From the NCBI GenBank assembly GCA_964631125.1, contig CAZVYN010000006.1, positions 22,033 through 86,032 on the forward strand: DNA of 64,000 nt, in the 5' to 3' direction. Each line of letters begins with the position of its first letter. Position 1 is the stretch's first letter. This document shows, in pieces, positions 1 to 9,075 of the stretch. Position numbers and translations under genes: made by a program. A model generated the notes under the pieces. The model did no database searches and had not been told where the DNA came from. It saw nothing but the letters and a program-made list of their open reading frames with translations. The DNA comes from CAZVYN01 sp964631125. Lineage in GTDB: Bacteria; Eisenbacteria; RBG-16-71-46; CAIMUX01.

Positions 1-2
1 TC

Positions 3-851
3 GACGCGCCCACCCGCGCGGCGTTGGCCGCCCCCCTGCGGCTTCCGTTGGAGGACAGGGACATAGACACGCTGGTCGAACTGCTCGAGCAGCCGAGCAG
101 CGCCGCGCTCGCTTACGTCGCTGAACTCATCGCGTCGCTCACGGCGGAGTCGACGCCGACTTGGTGCGAGGTGCTCGGTCGGCTGCAGACACCGACCGCG
201 CGCCGTCGGTTGTTGGAGGCGCTCGCGCCGTACGCCAGCAGCCGCCCTGAACTGTTCGAGCCGTTCCTTCGCGATCGGCGTTGGTACCTGGTGCGCAATG
301 TCGCGCTGCTCCTGGGACGCAGCGGCGAGCCGCGAGCGTTCGAGGCGCTGCAGATGGTGCTCCGCCATCCCGAATCCCGCGTGCGCAAGGAGGCGCTCCG
401 CGCGATCTCGGGAGTCGACGGCGCCGGCGCCGAGGGGATCGTCTTCTCCACACTGCGTGACCCGGACACCTCGCTGCGCCGCTGGGCCGCACACACCTGC
501 GTGGCCTTCGGCGGCCGCGCGACGCCTCACCTGGAGGCTGCGATTCGGGCGCACGAGTTCGCGACCCGGGAGATGGGAGAACGCGCGGCGTTCCTGGAGG
601 CGTACGGACGGGCGGCGCGCGACGCGGCCGTTCCGTTGCTCGAATCGCTGCTCGAACCGCGCGGACTTTTCCGCGCCAAGCCCCCCGAACCGCTCCGCGC
701 CGCGCTCTTCGATGCGCTGGCGGCGGCGGGCGGCGCTCGGGCCGAATCGACCTTGCTCGCGCAGTCGCACGATCGCTCGCCCACCATCCGCAGCGCCGCC
801 CGTTCCGCCCTCGCTCGCCTCGCGCGGGAAACACCGGAGGCCGCCGCATGA
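3..851 (+). CDS. HEAT-repeat protein, 5' end outside window
   Basis: The reading frame is open from the first bases of the window, so the true start lies upstream; the TTG at 24 need not be the start. The visible 280 or so residues are alpha-helical repeats of about 30 residues with the HEAT/PBS-lyase look, for example LLGRSGEPRAFEALQMVL, then RVRKEALRAISGVDG and TSLRRWAAHTCVAFGG. Such repeats form a superhelical scaffold for protein binding; no enzyme motif is visible. The stop overlaps the next start (ATGA at 848-851), so it is co-translated with the HD-GYP protein, and a role as a partner or scaffold in that signalling unit is inferred. Confidence 0.8.
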   Translation, partial: DAPTRAALAAPLRLPLEDRDIDTLVELLEQPSSAALAYVAELIASLTAESTPTWCEVLGRLQTPTARRRLLEALAPYASSRPELFEPFLRDRRWYLVRNVALLLGRSGEPRAFEALQMVLRHPESRVRKEALRAISGVDGAGAEGIVFSTLRDPDTSLRRWAAHTCVAFGGRATPHLEAAIRAHEFATREMGERAAFLEAYGRAARDAAVPLLESLLEPRGLFRAKPPEPLRAALFDALAAAGGARAESTLLAQSHDRSPTIRSAARSALARLARETPEAAA

Positions 852-2476
852 GCGATCCGCAGCATCAAATCGACTCCGCCGCCATCCATGAGCGCGCCCG
901 CGAGTGGGTGCGCGCATTCTTGCTCGCCTATCGCACGCTGCGCACGCACGGACGAACGAACGACGTCGGCGCGCAGGCGCTGGACGGTTTCGTGAACGCG
1001 TGCAACGCGATCGTGCTAACCGACGGTTCGCTCGACATCCGCGTGGTCGAGGAGTTCCTCTACTTCTCCGACACGCGTCTGCGCCCGCCGAGATCGGATG
1101 CGGCCATCGTCGCCGCCGCGACCCGTGAACTCGCGCAACGCGGCATCGGCCGCCTCTCTCTCGGCGCTGTCATCGATCTCAACGCGGCCGCGACACTGCT
1201 GGAGACCTTGGCGCAGGACGACGGTCGCTCCAAGGGCGCCCTCGATCGCCTCTCGGAGCGGCTGCAGGCGCGCGGCAACCCGTTCCAACTCGAGGAGCCG
1301 AGCGAGATCGCGTCGACTCCTGGAGAGCGAGGGGAGCGCTCGACGATGCTGCAGTTGCCAGTCGGTTTCCGGCTGGTCGGAGTGAAGCCGACGACCCCGG
1401 AAAGCGCGTCCGCGGGGTCACCGGGCGGCGGCGCGGGAACGGGCGCGGGCGCAGGTGGGAGTGGAGGCGCCGGTTCGAACGACGAAGAACTCGACGCGGA
1501 GGATGCCGTCAAACCGCGCGCCGCGCTGCGGCGCGCTTCACCGAAACGCGCGCGCACCGAACAGGCGCTCTCCACGGCGCTCGCTGTGAGTCAGGTCTAT
1601 CTCCAGAGCGCGTTCGCGGGAGAACGGATCGAGATGCGCCACGGGAAGCGCGCGGTGCAGTCGCTCGTCGACCGCATCCTCGATGACGACTCCGCCGTGC
1701 TCGGGCTCGCCGCCCTGCGCTCGGCCGACAACTACACATTCCACCACGGCGTGAACGTCTGTGTGCTCTCGATCGCGCTCGGCAAGCGTCTCGGGCTGCC
1801 GCGCGAGCGGCTGGCGGAGCTGGGCGTCGCCGCGCTCTTCCACGATCTCGGCAAGGCGCATGTGCCGCCCGAGATCCTGCGGAAGAAAGGCGCTTTCACT
1901 CCGGAGGAGCGCGCCATCGTCGAGCGGCATCCCCTGACCGGCGCGCGTGAACTGCTCCGCATGATGGGACTCACACCGCTCGCGCACGCCGCGCTGCTCG
2001 GTTGCTTCGAGCACCACCTCTGGTTCGACGGCGCCAGCGGCTACCCGCGCGTGTCGAGCGGCCACCGGCCGAGTCTCTTCGGTCGCATCGTCGCGATCGC
2101 CGACTGTTTCGACGCCCTCTCGACCAAGCGGGTCTACATGAAGGAGCGCCCGCCGCGCGCCGACGCCCTCGCCTATCTGCTGGGACAGGGCGAGTCGAAG
2201 TTCGATCCGCGCCTGCTGCGCCTGTTCGTGAACATGGTCGGTGTCTACCCCATCGGCTCCGAAGTGCAGCTCGCCAGCGGACGCACCGCCATCGTCAAGC
2301 GCATCCCCGAGGACGCCTCCCTCTCGTTCCACCCGATCGTCGTGACGCTCCCGCCCGGCCCGATCGGCGAACTCGATCTGTCAGAGCGTGGCGTCGATGG
2401 GCGCTACGTCGACGAGATCACCAGCGCGCTGCCGCTGCACACCCTCGATCCGATGGTGCTCGACTTCGTGGCGTGA
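848..2476 (+). CDS. HD-GYP domain phosphodiesterase-like protein
   Basis: The 542-residue protein has an unrecognised N-terminal part (about 1-170), a Gly/Ala/Ser-rich linker (about 178-210), and a C-terminal HD-GYP domain. Metal and signature residues are visible: HHGVNVC near 299, LFHDLGKAH near 330, the HPLTG helix, EHHLWFDGASGYP near 387 and ADCFDALSTKR after it. HD-GYP proteins hydrolyse cyclic di-GMP to pGpG or GMP in the cytoplasm; the retained HD and HH residues suggest an active enzyme, though the GYP signature here is GASGYP. The ATG lies in the 4-base overlap with the HEAT gene. The N-terminal region is probably the sensory or partner-binding part (inference). Confidence 0.9.
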   Translation: MSDPQHQIDSAAIHERAREWVRAFLLAYRTLRTHGRTNDVGAQALDGFVNACNAIVLTDGSLDIRVVEEFLYFSDTRLRPPRSDAAIVAAATRELAQRGIGRLSLGAVIDLNAAATLLETLAQDDGRSKGALDRLSERLQARGNPFQLEEPSEIASTPGERGERSTMLQLPVGFRLVGVKPTTPESASAGSPGGGAGTGAGAGGSGGAGSNDEELDAEDAVKPRAALRRASPKRARTEQALSTALAVSQVYLQSAFAGERIEMRHGKRAVQSLVDRILDDDSAVLGLAALRSADNYTFHHGVNVCVLSIALGKRLGLPRERLAELGVAALFHDLGKAHVPPEILRKKGAFTPEERAIVERHPLTGARELLRMMGLTPLAHAALLGCFEHHLWFDGASGYPRVSSGHRPSLFGRIVAIADCFDALSTKRVYMKERPPRADALAYLLGQGESKFDPRLLRLFVNMVGVYPIGSEVQLASGRTAIVKRIPEDASLSFHPIVVTLPPGPIGELDLSERGVDGRYVDEITSALPLHTLDPMVLDFVA

Positions 2477-2483
2477 AGCGCGC

Positions 2484-4145
2484 TCAGGTCCTCCGCCAGT
2501 CGAACTCCGGGCGCGCCGGCTTGCCGTAGAGCGTGAGCGCGCCCTTCTCGCCCGTCGAATTGGGACGGGTGAAGATCCAGTTCTGCCACGCGGAGAGTCG
2601 GCCGAAGATGCGCGACTCCATCGTTTCGGGACCGGGGCAGCGAAGGTTGGCTTCCATCGCGGTGAGCGCATCGGGGCTCATGCCGACTCGCTCCTCGATG
2701 GCGATGCGGACTTCGTCGTCCCAATCGATCTCATCGGGCGCGAAGGTGACGAGGCCGGCGGCGAGCGCCGCCTCCGCGTCGAACATTTCGTCGTGGCGTC
2801 GCGCGGTGGTGGCCAAGGCGGGCTCGCCGTAGAACCGGGCGTCCAAACGGGCGAGACCGCTGGCCATCGGCAGCAGCCCGTCGTTCAGCGGCGAGAGCCC
2901 CAGGGCGATCGGCTGGTCCGGTTCGTTCAGCGCATAGCTCCGATCGGCCGCCAGGGTCAGCTCGAAGAGTGAACCGACGAAACAGGACCCGGGCCGGATG
3001 AGCGCGAACGACGAGCGCGCCGTGACATCGAGACGCTTGAGCACGCGGCGCATCAGCAGCACCACTTCGCCGAGGAACGCGCTCTCGACCTGGCCGGCGA
3101 CCAACGCGCGGTCCGAGCGGAGCACCGCTTCGGGATCGCCTTCGGTCTCGATCGTGAGAACGCCGACGTTCTCGTGCTCGAAGCGGAGTCGCAGGAGCAC
3201 GTCGTCCAACTCGCGGAAGACACGCAGCGACCAGAGCTCGGCCCCGCGCGCATTCATCGCGGCGGTGGCCGCGGCGCTCGGTTCGACGGGAGCGTCGGCG
3301 GGATCGGACGGGCCGCGCAGCGTGATCCGCGCGACGCGTGTCGCCGCATCGATCGCACAACTGACGTAGCGATGCTCGATCTTGCCGGGCTTGTAGACGC
3401 CGCCCAACGCCGGGAGCGCGACCGGTAGACCTTCGCCGCGGCGCGGCGAAGTGGTCACCGCGCGCTGCACATCTTCGGCCACCTGCTGCGTCCACGAGCT
3501 GCGCGGGATCACGCGATCGACGAGATTCCACTCTTCGGCGCGCTTGCCGCGAATCCCCTCCGCGACCGTGGAGAAGACATCCGCGCGATCGCGCCGCACC
3601 TTCCGCTTGTCGATCACGCGCGTGAGTCCGCCGGTGCCGGGCAGCACGCCCAGGAGCGGAGTCTCGGGCAACGAGACCGCCGCGCTGCCGTCATCGATCA
3701 GGAGAATCCGCTCGCAGGCCAACGCCAATTCGTAGCCGCCGCCGGCGCAGGCGCCGTTCACCGCGGCGATCGTGCGCACGCCGGTCCGCTCCGCCAGGTC
3801 TTCCAGATAGAGCCGCGTCTCGTTGGTGAACTTGCAGAAGTTCACTTTGAACGGGTGGGACGAGCCGCCCAGCATCGGGATGTTCGCGCCGGCCGAGAAG
3901 ACACGGTCCTTCGCGCTCGTCACCACCAATGCTTTCACGTCGGGGTGCTCGAAGCGAATCCGCTGGATTGCGTCGGCCAACTCGATGTCGACCCCCAGGT
4001 CGTACGAGTTGAGCTTGAGGATGTACCCCGGACGGAGCCCTTGGTCGTCCTGGACGTCCAGGGCGAGAGTGGCGACCGCGCCGTCGAAACTCAGTTTCCA
4101 GTGCCGGTACCGCGCCGGCTCGGTCTCGAAGAAGATCGGATCCAT
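2484..4145 (-). CDS. boxC: Benzoyl-CoA-dihydrodiol lyase (2,3-epoxybenzoyl-CoA dihydrolase)
   Basis: The 553-residue product matches BoxC in length and layout: an N-terminal crotonase-like domain and a second, more divergent crotonase-like domain. Visible motifs include SAGANIPMLGGS near 84-95, NGACAGGGYELALACERI near 130-147 (E139) and LPETPLLGVLPGTGGLTR near 159-176 (E161). BoxC opens the ring of 2,3-epoxybenzoyl-CoA and releases formate in the aerobic box pathway of benzoate breakdown. I chose the ATG at 4145 because the protein then begins MDPIFFETEPARY, as in the family; the open frame runs much further upstream without homology. No boxA, boxB or CoA ligase is in the window, so it is solitary here. 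It converges with the HD-GYP gene (7 bases apart). Confidence 0.9.
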   Translation of the reverse strand: MDPIFFETEPARYRHWKLSFDGAVATLALDVQDDQGLRPGYILKLNSYDLGVDIELADAIQRIRFEHPDVKALVVTSAKDRVFSAGANIPMLGGSSHPFKVNFCKFTNETRLYLEDLAERTGVRTIAAVNGACAGGGYELALACERILLIDDGSAAVSLPETPLLGVLPGTGGLTRVIDKRKVRRDRADVFSTVAEGIRGKRAEEWNLVDRVIPRSSWTQQVAEDVQRAVTTSPRRGEGLPVALPALGGVYKPGKIEHRYVSCAIDAATRVARITLRGPSDPADAPVEPSAAATAAMNARGAELWSLRVFRELDDVLLRLRFEHENVGVLTIETEGDPEAVLRSDRALVAGQVESAFLGEVVLLMRRVLKRLDVTARSSFALIRPGSCFVGSLFELTLAADRSYALNEPDQPIALGLSPLNDGLLPMASGLARLDARFYGEPALATTARRHDEMFDAEAALAAGLVTFAPDEIDWDDEVRIAIEERVGMSPDALTAMEANLRCPGPETMESRIFGRLSAWQNWIFTRPNSTGEKGALTLYGKPARPEFDWRRT

Positions 4146-4165
4146 GGCGCGGTAGTGTGCCCGAT

Positions 4166-5554
4166 TCACGGCCGTGATGGCGCGTCGAATTCCCGGGAAC
4201 GCAAGCGGGCGATCCGCACTCGATGGGACCCGGCCGCACCGACACCAGCCAAGATGGCCACCGCAGGGAAGATAGGAACTCCGAATCGGGGATGCGACGC
4301 CGGGCCGGCCGCGAACAGGAGCGCCACGACCCACAGCGACAGGAAGCCGATCCGCGGGTCTTTTCGAATGACTCCGACGATCGCGCCGACAAGAGCCGCG
4401 GCCCACACCATTCCCAGGATGACCAGCCAAGGAAGCGTCAGGAACAACGTCCTCCGCCCCTGCACCCCGTCGAGGTAGTGACGCGAGGCCGCGACGACTC
4501 CGTCCCGTCGCAGGACGCTCATCGTGTCGCGATTGCCCCGCGTCACGCCCTGGAGTTCGAGGAGGCCGGAGAGGTCGGGAGCGACACCCAGAACAGAGCG
4601 CCGCGCATGGAGCCAGAGGTACCGAGGCCACCGCTCCAGGAGGATGGACCGCGCCTGGGAACGAGCGCGGGGTATCCAACTCCAGTCTCCGGGTTCGCTC
4701 TGGAGCGTCGCCTCCAACTCAGTACGCACGTCACTCTCGAGTCTTCCGGACTCCGCGGAGAGAAGGGCGGCGGCGTTGTACGCGAGCAAGTTGTAGTCGC
4801 CGATCGTGGAGATCGTCAGGTGGCCGGTGACCTCCCAGTTCCGGTACATCCACGGTCCGACGAGCGCTGCGAGTGTCACTCCGACCACGAGTAGGTCGAT
4901 CGCGCGACGTCTCCGGGAAGCGCGCGCGCCGAAGAGCAGGAAGAGGCAGACGACCGGAACGAGCGCGACTCCGATCGGTCGGCAGAGGATGGCAGCAGCC
5001 AGGAGCGCGGCGGCGAGCGCCAACCATGACGTTCGCGGGCGCTCACCGAACGGCCGGCGGATCCCGTCGACGGCGCGGAGCGTCGCATAGACGAAGGCGG
5101 TGACGAGAAACGTGAACAGCACTTCCGGCATGACGAACGCGGTAGCAACCGCGCCCGACATCCCGACGCCGTAGCAGGCGCAGGCGAGCAAGGCGAATCG
5201 ACCGGCGACCATCCGCCGCGCGATTCCGTAGACGAGCAATGCGGTGCAGAGATCCAGCGCGACTTGGGCGAGCCAGATCCACTTCACATCTCGACCGACG
5301 GACAGGACCGCGCCGAGGAAGACGGAATAGACGGGGGTCCGCCCGACCGCCGGCGTCCGTGGCGGCGCGAGATCTGCGCTGTATCCGTTCCCGTTCGACA
5401 GATTCTCGGCGATGCTCGAATACCCTGCGCTGTCGTTGCGCTGCGCTCTCTCCGGATGCTCGAGGAGCCCGAACCCGACGGCGATGCGCAGCCAGCAACT
5501 GACGCCGAGAATCAGGAGCAGCCAGGCTCCACGACCGTTTGCGCTCGACGCCAT
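4166..5554 (-). CDS. GT-C type membrane glycosyltransferase (ArnT/PMT-like)
   Basis: The product is about 462 residues with roughly ten or more hydrophobic segments, starting with LLLILGVSCWLRIAVGFGLL. The first extracytoplasmic loop carries RNDSAGYSSIAENL; an acidic residue here is the usual catalytic position of GT-C enzymes of family GT39/ArnT, which transfer a sugar from a polyprenyl-phosphate carrier on the outer face of the membrane. The PVYSVFLGA motif after it is also typical. I use the ATG at 5554 (MASSANGRG), although an in-frame start seven codons earlier exists. The gene ends 20 bases before boxC begins on the same strand. The acceptor is unknown. Confidence 0.75.
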   Translation of the reverse strand: MASSANGRGAWLLLILGVSCWLRIAVGFGLLEHPERAQRNDSAGYSSIAENLSNGNGYSADLAPPRTPAVGRTPVYSVFLGAVLSVGRDVKWIWLAQVALDLCTALLVYGIARRMVAGRFALLACACYGVGMSGAVATAFVMPEVLFTFLVTAFVYATLRAVDGIRRPFGERPRTSWLALAAALLAAAILCRPIGVALVPVVCLFLLFGARASRRRRAIDLLVVGVTLAALVGPWMYRNWEVTGHLTISTIGDYNLLAYNAAALLSAESGRLESDVRTELEATLQSEPGDWSWIPRARSQARSILLERWPRYLWLHARRSVLGVAPDLSGLLELQGVTRGNRDTMSVLRRDGVVAASRHYLDGVQGRRTLFLTLPWLVILGMVWAAALVGAIVGVIRKDPRIGFLSLWVVALLFAAGPASHPRFGVPIFPAVAILAGVGAAGSHRVRIARLRSREFDAPSRP

Positions 5555-5623
5555 GCCCCTCACTCTAGATTTCACCCGGCTGGACGGTCCCCTTCGATCG
5601 CGACTGCGGGTAGACTACGCCCC

Positions 5624-6706
5624 ATGACCATCCATCCTCGCGATTTGCCGGTCCCGTTCGATCCCGACGCTCCCGCCGTGGGCGATGGCGTCTACGGACT
5701 CCCTCACACCCCAGAAGAGGCCGCGGTCGTGCTCGTTCCCGTTCCGTGGGAAGCGACCGTTTCCTACGGCGCGGGGACGGCGAACGGGCCGGCGGCGATC
5801 CTCGCGGCGAGTCGTCAGGTCGATCTCTTTGATCGTGAGACGGGCCGGCCGTACGAGCGGGGCATCGCCATGCTGGAGATCCCCGAGGAGGTTCGCGGCT
5901 GGAGCGACGCTGCGCGCGACGCCGCTACGGCGGTGATCGAGGTGGGCGGACTCGACGTCGTGTCGTCGGGCGACCCCAAGGTCGCCCGACTCCGCAGCGA
6001 CCTCGAGCATCGCGTTTCCAAAGTCGACGCCCTCGGCGTCCGCATGAATGACTGGGTCGAATCGACCGTCGAACATTGGCTCGACCAGGGACGTCTGGTC
6101 GGCGTCGTCGGCGGTGACCACGCGGTTCCGTTCGGCGCCATCCGCGCGCACGCGCGCCGCCACCCAGGCCTCGGCATCTTGCACCTCGATGCGCATTGCG
6201 ATCTGCGCGATGCCTACGAGGGATTCCGCTGGTCGCACGCGTCGATCTTCCACAACGTGTGCGAGCAGATCGACGGCGTGGGCAAGCTCGTGCAGGTTGC
6301 GATCCGCGACTACGGATCGCGCGAAGACGCCTATGTCAACGCTTCGAAGGGGCGCATCGAGGTGTTCTTCGATGCGGACATCAAACGTCGGCAGCAAGAC
6401 GGCGAGACCTGGACGGCGCTGGTGAAGGAGATCGTCGCGCGGCTGCCGCGCGACGTCTATCTCTCCTTCGACATCGACGGTCTCGATCCGGTGCTCTGTC
6501 CGCATACGGGCACGCCGGTGCCCGGGGGATTGTCGTTCGCGGAAACCGTCTCGCTCGTTCGACACGTGGCGGAGTCGGGCCGCCGGATCGTCGGGTTCGA
6601 TCTATGCGAAGTTGCGCCCGATCCCGCCGGCGTCTCGGAATGGGATGCGAATGTTGCGGCGCGGCTGCTGTACAAGATGATCGGATTCGCACTGCGGTCG
6701 ATTTAG
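5624..6706 (+). CDS. Arginase/agmatinase family ureohydrolase
   Basis: The 360-residue protein has the three manganese-binding motifs of the ureohydrolase superfamily in order: GGDHAVPFG near 162, LHLDAHCDLRDAY near 186 and SFDIDGLDP near 281, followed by PVPGGLSFAE. Members hydrolyse a guanidino or formimino group (arginine, agmatine, guanidinobutyrate, formiminoglutamate) to release urea or formamide. The substrate cannot be fixed from sequence alone; agmatinase-like is the best guess. The ATG at 5624 gives a normal family length, though the frame is open further upstream. The TAG stop overlaps the TAA stop of the convergent phosphoketolase inside the tetramer TTAG. Confidence 0.85.
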   Translation: MTIHPRDLPVPFDPDAPAVGDGVYGLPHTPEEAAVVLVPVPWEATVSYGAGTANGPAAILAASRQVDLFDRETGRPYERGIAMLEIPEEVRGWSDAARDAATAVIEVGGLDVVSSGDPKVARLRSDLEHRVSKVDALGVRMNDWVESTVEHWLDQGRLVGVVGGDHAVPFGAIRAHARRHPGLGILHLDAHCDLRDAYEGFRWSHASIFHNVCEQIDGVGKLVQVAIRDYGSREDAYVNASKGRIEVFFDADIKRRQQDGETWTALVKEIVARLPRDVYLSFDIDGLDPVLCPHTGTPVPGGLSFAETVSLVRHVAESGRRIVGFDLCEVAPDPAGVSEWDANVAARLLYKMIGFALRSI

Positions 6707-9075
6707 CCGGGCCACGTCCAATTCCGGATCTCCGGCTGGTCCTCGCCGTACTCCCTGATGTAGCGGCTGTGCTCGGCCAGCTTCTCTTCGCATTTCCTCG
6801 CGACTCTCTCCCCCTGTGCTCCGAGCGTCCCGACTCGGCGGATCGCGTTCATCGCCAGGTGATACCGGTCAATCTGATTGAGGACGACCATGTCGAACGG
6901 GGTTGTCGTCGTGCCCTTTTCCTTGAAACCGTGGACGTGGAGATTGGCGTGGTTGCGGCGCCGGTAGGTGAGCCGGTGGATCAGCCACGGATAACCGTGG
7001 TACGCGAAGATGATCGGCCGGTCGGCGGTGAAGAGATCATCGAACGCGCCGTCGGAAAGGCCGTGGTCGTGCAGATCCTGCGGCGGGAGACGCATCAGAT
7101 CGATGACGTTGACGACGCGGATGCGCAGCTCCGGCAGCTCCCGCCGGAGCAGATCCACCGCCGCCAGCGTCTCCAGCGTCGGCACGTCGCCGGCGCAGGC
7201 CATGACGACATCGGGTTCGCCGCCGCCGTCGCTGCTCGCCCACTTCCAGATGCCGATGCCGGCTTGGCGGTGCTTCACCGCGGTGTCCATCGGCAGGTAC
7301 TGTAGCGCCGGCTGTTTCCCGGCGACGACGATGTTGATGTAATCCTTGCTCCGCAAGCAGTGATCCATGACGGAGACCAGCGTGTTCGCGTCCGGCGGAA
7401 GATAGACGCGGACGACTTCCGGGCTCTTGTTCACGGCGAGGTCGATGAAACCTGGATCCTGGTGACTGAATCCGTTGTGATCCTGCCTCCAGACGTGCGA
7501 GGAGAGCAGGTAGTTGAACGAGGCGATCGGTTCTCGCCACGGGATTTCGCGAGATCGGTCGAGCCACTTGGCGTGTTGATTGAACATCGAATCGACGACA
7601 TGGACGAACGCTTCATACGTGGCGAACACCCCGTGGCGTCCGGTCAGCAGATACCCTTCCATCCACCCTTGGCAGGTGTGCTCACTCAAGATCTCCATCG
7701 CGCGGCCGCCCGGGGCCAGGTGATCGTCGCCCGGCCGCACCTCCGCGTTCCAGGCGCGATCCGTCACCTCGAGCACCGCGCCCAGGCGATTCGAGGTCAA
7801 TTCGTCGGGTGAGAAGACGCGGAAGTTGCGCGTGGACGCACTGAGCTCCATGGCGCCGCGCAAGAAGCTCCCGAGCGCCGCCGTGCTCTCGTGCATCACG
7901 ACACCGGGCTTTGGCACGTCAACGGCGCTGGCGTGGACTTCCGGCAACTCGAGCGCCTGCCACAGACGTCCGCCGTTGGCGTACGGGCTCGCGCCCATGC
8001 GGCGATCCCCCGCCGGCGCCAGCTCGGTGACCAGCGGCCTCGGTGCGCCGCGTTCGTCGAACAGTTCTTCCGGGCGATAGCTCTGCATCCAGGCCTCGAG
8101 CAGCTTCAGATGCTCGGGGTCCTTCTTCACGTTCGCCAACGGCACCTGGTGAGAACGCCACGTTCCTTCGACCTGACGCCCGTCAACGACGTGCGGTCCG
8201 GTCCAGCCCTTCGGCGTGATCAACACGATGACCGGCCAGCACGGGCGCTCGGTCGAGCCGCCGCCGCGCGCGCGTCGCTGAATCGACGCGATCTCATCGA
8301 AGACGACATCGAACGTCCGGCGCATCAGCGCGTGCATCGAGGCGGGATCGTCCCCCTCCACGAAGTACGGACGGTGCCCGTATCCCTCGAGCAAACGGGT
8401 GAGTTCGCTCCGCGGGATCCTGCTGAGCACCGTCGGATTCGCGATCTTGTAGCCGTTCAGATGGAGGATCGGGAGCACCGCGCCGTCCTTGACGGGATCG
8501 AGGAACTTGTTCGAGTGCCACGCGGTCGCCAGCGGCCCCGTCTCCGCTTCACCGTCGCCGATCACGCAGGCGGCGACGAGATCCGGGTGGTCGAAGACGG
8601 CGCCGTAGGCATGCGCGAGGCAATAGCCGAGTTCGCCCCCCTCGTTGATCGAACCGGGCGTCTCGACCGCGGCGTGGCTCGGAATTCCACCGGGAAACGA
8701 GAACTGTTTGAACAGTCGCTGCAGCCCGGCGGCGTCGCGCGTGATCTCCGGATACAGCTCCGAGTAGCTCCCTTCCAGATAGGTGCACGCCACCACCGCC
8801 GGTCCGCCATGCCCGGGTCCGCAGACGAACAGCATGTCCAGCTCGCGCGCGCGGACGATGCGATTGAGATGCGTGTAGACGAAGTTCAACCCCGGCGTGG
8901 TGCCCCAGTGGCCGAGCAGCCGCGCTTTCACATGTTCGGGGAGGAGCGGCTCGCGCAGGAGCGGGTTGTCCACCAGGTAGATCTGCCCGACCGAGAGGTA
9001 GTTCGCCGCTCGCCAGTGCGCGTCGAGCGCCGCGAGATCCGCGAGATCGCCGGAGTGACCGAGATCCCCGCTCAT
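6703..9075 (-). CDS. xfp: Xylulose-5-phosphate/fructose-6-phosphate phosphoketolase
   Basis: The 790-residue product is full length for phosphoketolase, a thiamine-diphosphate enzyme that splits xylulose-5-P (or fructose-6-P) with phosphate to acetyl-phosphate and glyceraldehyde-3-P (or erythrose-4-P). Motifs include YLSVGQIYLVDNPLL near 25, GHWGTTPGLNF, the TPP-binding GDGEAETGPLATAWHSNK, and YEAFVHVVDSMFNQHAKW. I start at the ATG at 9075 (MSGDLGHSG); it overlaps the acetate kinase stop by four bases (ATGA), so the two are translationally coupled. Acetate kinase upstream turns the acetyl-phosphate into acetate and ATP. Confidence 0.96.
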   Translation of the reverse strand: MSGDLGHSGDLADLAALDAHWRAANYLSVGQIYLVDNPLLREPLLPEHVKARLLGHWGTTPGLNFVYTHLNRIVRARELDMLFVCGPGHGGPAVVACTYLEGSYSELYPEITRDAAGLQRLFKQFSFPGGIPSHAAVETPGSINEGGELGYCLAHAYGAVFDHPDLVAACVIGDGEAETGPLATAWHSNKFLDPVKDGAVLPILHLNGYKIANPTVLSRIPRSELTRLLEGYGHRPYFVEGDDPASMHALMRRTFDVVFDEIASIQRRARGGGSTERPCWPVIVLITPKGWTGPHVVDGRQVEGTWRSHQVPLANVKKDPEHLKLLEAWMQSYRPEELFDERGAPRPLVTELAPAGDRRMGASPYANGGRLWQALELPEVHASAVDVPKPGVVMHESTAALGSFLRGAMELSASTRNFRVFSPDELTSNRLGAVLEVTDRAWNAEVRPGDDHLAPGGRAMEILSEHTCQGWMEGYLLTGRHGVFATYEAFVHVVDSMFNQHAKWLDRSREIPWREPIASFNYLLSSHVWRQDHNGFSHQDPGFIDLAVNKSPEVVRVYLPPDANTLVSVMDHCLRSKDYINIVVAGKQPALQYLPMDTAVKHRQAGIGIWKWASSDGGGEPDVVMACAGDVPTLETLAAVDLLRRELPELRIRVVNVIDLMRLPPQDLHDHGLSDGAFDDLFTADRPIIFAYHGYPWLIHRLTYRRRNHANLHVHGFKEKGTTTTPFDMVVLNQIDRYHLAMNAIRRVGTLGAQGERVARKCEEKLAEHSRYIREYGEDQPEIRNWTWPG

